NCBI GenBank assembly: GCA_003448685.1
Contig: DLXW01000042.1
Location: 1-7,918 of the forward strand
From: Cyanothece sp. UBA12306
GTDB taxonomy: Bacteria > Cyanobacteriota > Cyanobacteriia > Cyanobacteriales > Microcystaceae
Reading direction: 5' to 3'
DNA: 7,918 nt
Shown here: positions 1 to 5,244 of the stretch, piece by piece
Layout of the letters: each line of letters begins with the position of its first letter
How positions within the stretch are numbered: position 1 is the stretch's first letter
Notes under the pieces: generated by a model
The model's database searches: none
Seen by the model: only the letters and a program-made list of their open reading frames with translations
Told to the model about the DNA's origin: nothing
Made by a program: the position numbers and the translations under genes

Positions 1-670
1 CCGCCCTGGCGGTTGCTATAAATGCCACATTCGCTGCCTGTTGTGGATCTTTAAATTGGTGGGCAAAGTCTTTGGGGGCTAGAGTCCCCTTTGCATATAA
101 GCTATCTTCAAGATTGCCTAATCTGAATTGGAGTACATGATTGGTTGTAGAAGATAATTCCTGGGCGAATTTAGGAGAAATTTTCCCATGACAATCCCCT
201 ACCAATTTCCCGGCTTGTTCGTTATCAATGTATCCTCCATTTTCTCCGGTAAGATCATCAACAACTAAATATTTTACTTTTCCTTGGTAGTTGTTCTCGC
301 AGCTTCCTAAGAAGATAGATCCGTAAGCCCCATTGTGCATGGGGTCAGGGTTTAGAGTATTAATTAATTCTTTAAGTTCCGGTGGACCATAAATTAAACG
401 AGATTTACTTGATAGCAATAATACATCATCATTGGGATGATTATCCGGTAATAATTCTTGAGGGGTGCTAACTTCATCGATTTGACCAATTGATAACTGT
501 TCCCCATAATCTGAGTCAGGAAATTTGTGCTTAAGAAATGCTTCAAATAGGGTATTTTCTGATTTTTCTTCTAAAATAACAGTAGGATACTCTTGACGAG
601 TTTTCTGGTCAGAGTTAGGAATCTCAATCCATTTTCCGTTTCGGGTATCGAAATGTTTTAAGGTTAACAT
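1..670 (-). CDS. Putative eukaryotic-type RNA-dependent RNA polymerase-like (double-psi beta-barrel) protein, N-terminal part
   Basis: This reading frame is open from ATG 670 to the window edge, giving 223 complete residues. An in-frame TAG at 679-677, three codons upstream, fixes ATG 670 as the earliest ATG start; no clear Shine-Dalgarno precedes it. Residues 1-100 are polar and I recognise nothing in them. Residues 139-200 hold the informative part: VVDD near 137-140, then GDCHGKIS (158-165) with PKFAQEL after it, then LQFRLG (180-185), then YAKGTLAP (192-199). Eukaryotic RNA-dependent RNA polymerases (PF05183, QDE-1/RDR type) show, in the same order, DGxGxIS..lA, then QxRxGG and KGvl in their first double-psi beta-barrel. 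That ordered match is what I rely on. If correct, the protein makes RNA or is a derived relative. The catalytic DbDGD loop of the second barrel would lie beyond position 1 and is not seen. The CDS is near certain; the function is a motif-based inference of moderate strength. Confidence 0.6.
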   Translation of the reverse strand, partial: MLTLKHFDTRNGKWIEIPNSDQKTRQEYPTVILEEKSENTLFEAFLKHKFPDSDYGEQLSIGQIDEVSTPQELLPDNHPNDDVLLLSSKSRLIYGPPELKELINTLNPDPMHNGAYGSIFLGSCENNYQGKVKYLVVDDLTGENGGYIDNEQAGKLVGDCHGKISPKFAQELSSTTNHVLQFRLGNLEDSLYAKGTLAPKDFAHQFKDPQQAANVAFIATARA

Positions 671-719
671 GGGTTGCTATTAATTGAAGATGTAGTTAAT
701 AAATTAAGGAGACAGTCTT

Positions 720-1091
720 ATGCCCATGCCTTATGATTCTTGGAGTTTTATGGATAAACAAAACTATAATATTGATGGGACAATGAAGCCTGAGCATCGA
801 AAAAAATTGCTAGAATACGGAATGTCTCGCTCTGCCATAGATCGTCTTGAAGAACAAAAAATAAGAGAGGTAAATAATCGAAAAAAACTTGATGCCAGAT
901 ATTTAGAACTAACAGGAATGACCTATACTCAAATGGAAGAAAAGAGGAAACAAGAAGCGAGTGAACAGGAGGAAGCAAAACGAGCAGCCAGACAAAAAGC
1001 AGCTATTCGTAATTGTGAGGACATCAGTGAATTACCCAATGGGATAGATCCTGATGAATATTACGAGTTGTTAGGAAATAACAGCTTCTAG
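720..1091 (+). CDS. Small lysine/glutamate-rich helical protein, function unknown
   Basis: This 123-residue protein starts at an ATG preceded by a strong Shine-Dalgarno AAGGAG (706-711) at 8 bases spacing. I do not recognise a family. The first 20 residues are polar with aromatics. Residues 23-62 and 68-98 are dense in K, R, E and Q and look helical, probably coiled coil, with no membrane segment or signal peptide. The C-terminal 25 residues are acidic (DISELP, DPDEYYELL) and could be a short binding tail. The gene is divergent from the polymerase-like gene, with 49 bases between the two start codons, and ends at the bidirectional terminator. The short upstream gap leaves almost no room for both a promoter and a leader, so its promoter may lie inside the first codons of the divergent gene. 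A nucleic-acid or protein-binding accessory role is possible but only guessed from composition. Confidence 0.75.
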   Translation: MPMPYDSWSFMDKQNYNIDGTMKPEHRKKLLEYGMSRSAIDRLEEQKIREVNNRKKLDARYLELTGMTYTQMEEKRKQEASEQEEAKRAARQKAAIRNCEDISELPNGIDPDEYYELLGNNSF

Positions 1092-1136
1092 AAAAAAAAA
1101 AGACTCTATTGTATAAAAATAGAGTCTTTTTTTTTT
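1092..1136. terminator. Bidirectional intrinsic terminator between convergent genes
   Basis: The arms 1092-1110 and 1118-1136 are perfectly complementary over 19 bases around a 7-base loop (GTATAAA). The core stem is AGACTCTATT pairing with AATAGAGTCT. The outer nine bases are pure A on the left and pure T on the right, so each strand's transcript has a hairpin followed by a U tract. It begins immediately after the TAG of the 720-1091 gene and overlaps the TGA (1138-1136) of the minus-strand gene, so one element can end both. Confidence 0.9.
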
Positions 1137-1504
1137 CAGAGTCCAGTAGATTTGGTTATCGTTGTAGTAGTAATTTCTCCTAAACCCTGAGTTTCTTGGT
1201 TTGATTGATCAATTGTTTGTTTGAAATTTGGATTATTTTTATTGAGTAAGGAAGCTTGCTCTAAAAGTTTCATCTCCTCTTCCCATTCCAAATCATCTAG
1301 CTCAAATGGTGGAAGTTGTACTAGATTTTCAGCAAATTCTAAATCAGAATCTTCATCCCATAAGGTTAACAACCAAGCAATAGTTGTTGTTTTCTTCTGA
1401 TTATTTTCCAACTCTTCAATAAGTTGACTATACCCTAGTTCTTGTAATTCAGGAAATAAACTTAAATAATGTTGTTTGGTTTGCATATCTGTTGTCCAGT
1501 TCAA
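1136..1504 (-). CDS. Small acidic orphan protein, function unknown
   Basis: The frame gives 122 residues from a TTG at 1504, or 116 from an ATG at 1486 (M7). Neither start has a convincing Shine-Dalgarno, so the ATG is at least as likely. I do not recognise the family. Residues 8-34 look helical (LSLFPELQELGYSQLIEEL). Residues 42-82 are rich in aspartate, glutamate, tryptophan and leucine (for example WLLTLWDEDSD and FELDDLEWEEE). The tail after residue 88 is N/Q/T-rich and probably disordered, ending in a run of threonines. There is no signal peptide or membrane segment. It converges on the 720-1091 gene and shares its terminator. An acidic protein of this size could be a DNA mimic, an inhibitor or an adaptor, but nothing visible chooses among these. 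An independent promoter must lie in the gap above 1504; I see only AT-rich candidates there. Confidence 0.6.
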   Translation of the reverse strand: MNWTTDMQTKQHYLSLFPELQELGYSQLIEELENNQKKTTTIAWLLTLWDEDSDLEFAENLVQLPPFELDDLEWEEEMKLLEQASLLNKNNPNFKQTIDQSNQETQGLGEITTTTITKSTGL

Positions 1505-1857
1505 TAATTATCTTGAAATTATTCTGAAAGAAGAAAAATATTCAAAAAAAACATAAGTTTTGATGAAATAATACTTAATTAATTAATAATTGACCGACAG
1601 ATTGAAAATTGAGTTAGAATAATCTCTTGTTTTAAAAGATGAATCAATCTACAATCTGCCCTCGGCAATCTGCAATTGTTTGACCCTCAAGGAATTATTA
1701 ATGATTTTAGCATTGGTTGTTTGATTTGTTGAGATTATCCTCGAAACTTTAGATTATATTTATTATTGTACGGACAAAAAAAATAAGCTATATTCTTAGA
1801 GTTTGTTAGAAAAACTATTAAATCTCCACTAGATAATATTCACCATAAATATACTGA
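1505..1857. other. Gene-free AT-rich spacer with a short heptad repeat
   Basis: I see no supportable gene in these 353 bases. It holds an AT-rich stretch around 1505-1600 that must contain the promoter of the minus-strand acidic-protein gene. A small cluster of 7-base units occurs at 1645-1672: CAATCTA, CAATCTG, CCCTCGG, CAATCTG. The part from 1740 to 1857 is downstream of the toxin gene; it has an eight-A run (TTTTTTTT on the minus strand) near 1775 and only weak 5-bp hairpins, so no convincing terminator for the toxin operon is visible. Confidence 0.6.
1645..1672. repeat. Short degenerate heptanucleotide repeat (CAATCTR)
   Basis: Four consecutive 7-base units fit a repeat in which units 1, 2 and 4 are CAATCTA, CAATCTG and CAATCTG, and unit 3 (CCCTCGG) diverges. 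It resembles in period, though not in sequence, the larger heptamer array at 2759-2832. It is short enough that chance cannot be excluded. Confidence 0.35.
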
Positions 1858-2307
1858 TTAAAGTTTTATTTTTTTAAGAAAATCTTGTACTGTATAACAT
1901 TCAAAATCCGCAATAGATTGAATTAACTCTCGATTTCCAGACACAAAATAATCTGCTTTTCCGTATTTAGCTGTCAAATAAATAAAAATATCTTCAGAGG
2001 GAATTAATTTAGTCTTTAAAAGCTGTCTAGCTTCAGTTTGCATTTCACTTGTTTCTGGGATAAACAAGCAGTTTAAATTACACCAAATTTGGTCAACTAA
2101 TTTGCTGGCCCAATCTTTGCTCTGCAATCTTTTTCCTACTCTTAATACCTGAGAGATTAATTCTTGAGAAATAATTACCTCTACTTGAGCTTTTTTTGCT
2201 TGAGCATCCTCACTATAAAAACCCAAGTATTCTAATAATTTTTCTTCAGGAGATAAAGTCAATAATTGACCGATAATATAAATATTAGTATCTAAAAAAA
2301 TTCTCAT
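1858..2307 (-). CDS. PIN-domain ribonuclease toxin of a type II toxin-antitoxin pair
   Basis: This 149-residue protein covers one PIN domain, of usual length for VapC-like or cyanobacterial COG1569-like toxins, which are Mg2+-dependent endoribonucleases that cut RNA when not bound by antitoxin. Motifs in order: FLDTNIYI at 4-11 with the first catalytic D6; a conserved acidic position at E49 in SQELISQVLR; D106 in PSEDIFIY; and ADYFVSGNREL at 118-128, the classic end of the active site. The fourth position, often Asp in the G-D-x-x-L motif, is Asn125 here, which is frequent in this subgroup and does not by itself imply inactivity. The start ATG (2307-2305) directly follows the TAA of the antitoxin gene with no intervening base, so translation is probably coupled. 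The exact RNA target is unknown. Confidence 0.88.
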   Translation of the reverse strand: MRIFLDTNIYIIGQLLTLSPEEKLLEYLGFYSEDAQAKKAQVEVIISQELISQVLRVGKRLQSKDWASKLVDQIWCNLNCLFIPETSEMQTEARQLLKTKLIPSEDIFIYLTAKYGKADYFVSGNRELIQSIADFECYTVQDFLKKIKL

Positions 2308-2562
2308 TTATCTAGAGCGCTCTTCAAAAAGTTCCTTTTTTACATCTTGAATTAGTTCTAGAATTTGTTCTCGGCTTTTAATTCCTGCATCTTTAAATGT
2401 CTTCTGCATTTCTTGTCTTGCTGCTTCAAATTCTTTTTTTTTGGTTGCTCCTTTAATAAAGATAATCACTTCTACTTCTGTATTAGTTGGTAAATTATTT
2501 TGAAAATCATCTAAAATCAACTGTCCTTCTATTATTTTCCCTTTTGTATGTAAGATATCCAT
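2308..2562 (-). CDS. Antitoxin partner of the PIN toxin
   Basis: This 84-residue protein lies immediately upstream of the PIN gene in the same operon. The start ATG 2562 has a good Shine-Dalgarno (AGGAG on the minus strand, 2577-2573) at 10 bases spacing. Residues 1-37 alternate hydrophobic and polar residues in a beta-hairpin pattern (GKIIEGQLILDD, then EVEVIIFIKG), as in small cyanobacterial antitoxins with an N-terminal AbrB-like or related beta domain. Residues 40-84 are charged and helical (KKKEFEAARQEM, then EQILELIQDVKKELFEE) and would wrap the toxin. The expected role is to neutralise the PIN ribonuclease and, with it, repress the operon. The identification rests mainly on size, position and overall pattern; I cannot name the precise antitoxin family. 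Confidence 0.8.
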   Translation of the reverse strand: MDILHTKGKIIEGQLILDDFQNNLPTNTEVEVIIFIKGATKKKEFEAARQEMQKTFKDAGIKSREQILELIQDVKKELFEERSR

Positions 2563-2586
2563 TTTTTAATAACTCCTAGTTATTCT

Positions 2587-2650
2587 CTCTCAAAAAAAAG
2601 ATTAACTCGTATCTTTCTCTATTATATTCAATAAGAGACGAATTTGAGAG
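2587..2650 (-). promoter_or_regulatory. Candidate promoter and operator of the toxin-antitoxin operon
   Basis: A perfect minus-strand -10 hexamer TATAAT lies at 2626-2621, which would place transcription start near 2614 and give a leader of about 50 bases. I see no good -35 at 16-18 bases. The -10 is flanked by an inverted pair of 8-mers, CTCTCAAA (2587-2594) and TTTGAGAG (2643-2650), which could be half-sites for autorepression by the antitoxin. This is a proposal from spacing and symmetry only. Confidence 0.3.
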
Positions 2651-2745
2651 GATATTTTCGAAAAAAAGTCAACTATTATTGCTTTTAATTTCTAAAAATA
2701 AGGCTCGGCTTGGTTTTTAGCCGTTTAATGGAATTTCGTTGAGAA

Positions 2746-2753
2746 GCGATCGC
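2746..2753. repeat. HIP1 octamer GCGATCGC (one of five)
   Basis: This palindrome is the highly iterated palindrome of cyanobacteria. Other copies in this window start at 4250, 5765, 6762 and 7353, all inside coding sequence; this is the only intergenic one, just beside the heptamer array. Five copies of an 8-mer of this G+C content in 7.9 kb of AT-rich DNA is far above chance and supports a cyanobacterial origin. Confidence 0.9.
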
Positions 2754-2758
2754 CTCCT

Positions 2759-2832
2759 AATTCTTCATTCTAAATTCTTCATTCTAAATTCTAAATTCTA
2801 AATTCTAAATTCTAAATTCTAAATTCTAAATT
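2759..2832. repeat. Heptanucleotide tandem repeat array (AATTCTA)
   Basis: The period is exactly 7 bases for about 10.5 units. It starts with two copies of a 14-base unit (AATTCTT plus CATTCTA), followed by six perfect AATTCTA units at 2787-2828 and a partial unit. Short tandemly repeated heptamers of this kind are known from cyanobacterial genomes. It lies between the 3' end of the glycosyltransferase gene (2853) and the promoter of the antitoxin gene, so it does not interrupt a gene. Its copy number probably varies between strains. Confidence 0.95.
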
Positions 2833-2852
2833 GCGCTTAGTGCTATAATCTC

Positions 2853-4631
2853 TTATTGACAAATATAACGTTGATAACCATAACCATTAATATAAGGATA
2901 CTTTTTGTCATCAAGACTACAATGATTTAAGTCAATAGAACCATGAAAATTAACTGTCCAAACTTCAAGAGGATGGTTCAGTTTTTGTACAGCTTCTTCA
3001 AGAATTTGAGTTACTTGAGGATCATTTAATTTTGTTTGATGCGCTAAGAGAAATGAAGTATCTTGTAACTCGGAACTTTTGGTTAATTCTAAGGCAATAC
3101 CCATAGTTTCTCCTGTCTGAACTAAACTTTTATGGGTAGTAGCAATTAACACAGGATGGGATGCTGTCTCTTTAATTACAGCAACCAAGCGATCGGGTAA
3201 ATAATACTTTTGATATCCCAAATTAACTAAAACCGTAATTGCTCCTAAAATCCCCATAAAAACCACAGCATAAACTGCTAACTTTCCATTACTATTTAGT
3301 TTAGAATAAAGGGTTTTTACCCAGAAAATAGGATGGAAATTAGGTTTATTCAAAATTATCCTTTGATCTGGTTTTAAATCATTCCAAAACATAGCGAGAC
3401 TAGCACCAACTATCACCATAACAGCCGGAAAATAAACAAAACTATATCGCGCACCACGAGTAATATCTAATCCAATAATATAGGTAATGCCTAGAAATAG
3501 AAGGATAGAACTACAAATAAAGATCATTAATATTCTTAATTGCAAGTTATAAGTATTTAATTGTAACCCTTTTTTAATACCTTGAACAACATAAGGAATC
3601 ATCCAAATAAAAAACAATAAAAGAATTAATGCAGAAATAATAACGATGGGAATAGACGATGATTCAACAGGTAATAAAGAAATCATTGGAACCCAAACTG
3701 CCAACAATTGAAAGGGGGGACTAATTAAATATAAAATATGCTCTAGAGGATGAATCCAAGTGATCATATTATTGCCATACCCTTGGGAAATAATAATCCC
3801 CATCCAGACTAAACCCGTCGTCATTGTTCCTAAAACAACTAAACTAAGACTAAATAGATTACTTTTGCTTAATCTTAATTGAGACTTTTCTGTTTTTAAT
3901 TGGCGATAAATCAGAAAAGACAAAGTCATGCCTTCAGCTAATAAAGTTAACCCGAAAAAGAAATGAACTGATAAGCCCAATCCATTAATAAATATCCATA
4001 ATAAAACTAACCAAAAAGGTATTTTTTTTGCATTAAAAACATGATTTATAGCTACTACTAAACACGTCAAAGAAGCTATAACAAAAAGAATTGATAAAGT
4101 ATAATGTCGTGCTTCTTGTGCCAGAAAAATCCCATAGGGAGAGACTGCCATTAAAACCGCACTGATTTGGCCGATCAGGGGAGAACGAAAGGCAATTTTT
4201 CCCAAAAAATAAACACCAACAATTGATAAAATTCCCAATAAAGCAGGGAGCGATCGCATCATCCAAATATCTACATATTCCCCTAAAGGAGGAAACAATT
4301 TAGTCCATAAATGTGCCAAAACAAAGTATAGTGGAGGGTGATTATCTTCTTGCAAAATTAAGGAAACTACATCACTAACTCCTGCGTCAGCATTAAATCG
4401 AAGCGGTTGCAACAGGACATCAATCGGTATTACCTGATTGAGCGGAACCGAATTAAAATTATTACCTAAACTAAAGACCATGGTTGCAAATTCATCTGTC
4501 CAAGGGGGTTTAGCTGCTAGTTGAGTAAATCGCAGAATCCCTCCAATAACTACCCATAAACCTAACAATAACCAATTATTGGACTTGGGTAATTGATCCA
4601 CTAACCTTTGAGACAATTGAACTTTTAACAC
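2853..4631 (-). CDS. GT-C type membrane glycosyltransferase (GT39/ArnT/PMT_2-like)
   Basis: This 592-residue polytopic inner-membrane protein probably transfers a sugar from a polyprenyl-phosphate donor to a lipid, glycan or protein on the outer face of the membrane. Evidence for the GT-C fold: a first membrane helix (about 20-38) followed by the loop KPPWTDEFA with the acidic pair D46-E47, the usual catalytic and metal-site position; the signature DNHPPLYF at 96-103; QEARHYTL at 172-179; and TRGARYSF near 391-398. About ten to twelve hydrophobic helices lie between 20 and 470, and a soluble tail of about 115 residues follows. The start is GTG, supported by GAGG six bases upstream; there is no in-frame ATG near it. 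The gene is divergent from the HpnI-like gene. No lipid carrier gene or acceptor is in the window, so donor and acceptor are unknown. Family assignment is solid, specificity is not. Confidence 0.85.
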   Translation of the reverse strand: MLKVQLSQRLVDQLPKSNNWLLLGLWVVIGGILRFTQLAAKPPWTDEFATMVFSLGNNFNSVPLNQVIPIDVLLQPLRFNADAGVSDVVSLILQEDNHPPLYFVLAHLWTKLFPPLGEYVDIWMMRSLPALLGILSIVGVYFLGKIAFRSPLIGQISAVLMAVSPYGIFLAQEARHYTLSILFVIASLTCLVVAINHVFNAKKIPFWLVLLWIFINGLGLSVHFFFGLTLLAEGMTLSFLIYRQLKTEKSQLRLSKSNLFSLSLVVLGTMTTGLVWMGIIISQGYGNNMITWIHPLEHILYLISPPFQLLAVWVPMISLLPVESSSIPIVIISALILLLFFIWMIPYVVQGIKKGLQLNTYNLQLRILMIFICSSILLFLGITYIIGLDITRGARYSFVYFPAVMVIVGASLAMFWNDLKPDQRIILNKPNFHPIFWVKTLYSKLNSNGKLAVYAVVFMGILGAITVLVNLGYQKYYLPDRLVAVIKETASHPVLIATTHKSLVQTGETMGIALELTKSSELQDTSFLLAHQTKLNDPQVTQILEEAVQKLNHPLEVWTVNFHGSIDLNHCSLDDKKYPYINGYGYQRYICQ

Positions 4632-4637
4632 TGACTA

Positions 4638-4641
4638 CCTC
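4638..4641 (-). promoter_or_regulatory. Ribosome binding site deciding the GTG start
   Basis: On the minus strand GAGG lies six bases before GTG 4631-4629. It is the only Shine-Dalgarno-like sequence near the N-terminus and justifies the non-ATG start of the GT-C gene. Confidence 0.5.
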
Positions 4642-4745
4642 ACAACCAACTCTCAATAAAATAACTCATCTTAGACAAGACAATCAATTTATAGCTGAAT
4701 TAAGCTATTGACTTTCTGTCTTACTAAGTACCTAGACAAAAATAA

Positions 4746-4760
4746 ACTTTACTGTAAAGT
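4746..4760. repeat. Inverted repeat ACTTTA-CTG-TAAAGT
   Basis: Two perfect 6-base arms are separated by 3 bases. It lies about 115 bases upstream of the GT-C start codon, a plausible place for an operator of that gene. No regulator family can be assigned from it. Confidence 0.35.
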
Positions 4761-5153
4761 CAGCAGGGAAAGGGGTTACAGCTTGTTTATATTTCTTAAG
4801 ACAGTTGATTATATTTATATCCAACTACTTTATCAGCATTTTACTGCTTAAATTTACCACTAAATTCGGGATAAATGACTGGCAAACTGTTGTAAATGTG
4901 ATTCGTGGCTTTATGCTGTTAGGCGGTCTGATATACTAAAATGATTAACTTCTGCATGAAAATATCATACTGAAGAATTAACCCCTTTACGTCGTGGGAT
5001 GATTTCTGGCAAATATATCTCTCCTCAGCCCAACCTTTAATAGCTCGAACCTTAATATCGTTTACTCAGATATTGCACCTGATTGTAAACTACACCAACT
5101 AACCTATCGATATAGAAGACTTATTTTGACATTTTTGTTAAATCCATTGATTA

Positions 5154-5183
5154 ATTACAAAATAAATCTATTTTAGCTATAAT
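5154..5183 (+). promoter_or_regulatory. Candidate sigma70-type promoter of the HpnI-like gene
   Basis: A perfect TATAAT at 5178-5183 is preceded at 18 bases by ATTACA (5154-5159), four of six matches to TTGACA. The predicted start near 5190 gives a leader of about 55 bases. A TTGACA at 5126-5131 is present too, but only a poor -10 (GATTAA) lies at the right distance from it. Confidence 0.45.
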
Positions 5184-5244
5184 TTGTCTAACTTGATAGT
5201 AAACCAAAGCCATTCAATATCTTGTGTGAGGAACAAATCAATTA

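Larger units (their letters stand above)
4632..5244. other. 613-base intergenic region between two divergent glycosyltransferase genes
   Basis: No gene is supportable here. Contents seen: a minus-strand TATAAA (4693-4688) that could be the -10 of the GT-C gene but lacks a good -35; a perfect 6-bp arm inverted repeat ACTTTA-CTG-TAAAGT at 4746-4760; a 6-bp inverted repeat AATATC/GATATT at 5054-5074; the 8-base palindrome TATCGATA at 5105-5112; and a good promoter candidate for the plus-strand gene at 5154-5183. The length is much more than two promoters need, so a small RNA or a decayed gene could be hidden here, but I see no proof of either. Confidence 0.6.

Noticed and set aside
748..978. Minus-strand open frame of 76 codons
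   Set aside because: It lies wholly opposite the 720-1091 gene, which has a strong Shine-Dalgarno and its own terminator; this frame has neither and its composition is the mirror of a K/E-rich gene.
1590..1620. Plus-strand promoter TTGACC with TAGAAT
   Set aside because: The spacer is 19 bases and no plus-strand gene or obvious RNA follows; AT-rich DNA gives such pairs often.
2759..2832. CRISPR array
   Set aside because: The 7-base units are contiguous, without spacers, so this is a simple tandem repeat.
4033..4266. Minus-strand open frame of 77 codons
   Set aside because: It is a shifted frame inside the clearly coding GT-C glycosyltransferase gene.
4804..4934. Hydrophobic plus-strand frame starting at TTG, about 44 residues, ending FMLLGGLIY
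   Set aside because: It has a weak start, no Shine-Dalgarno at proper spacing and no match to the small photosystem or cytochrome proteins I know. An open frame of this length is expected by chance when six frames of AT-rich DNA are scanned.
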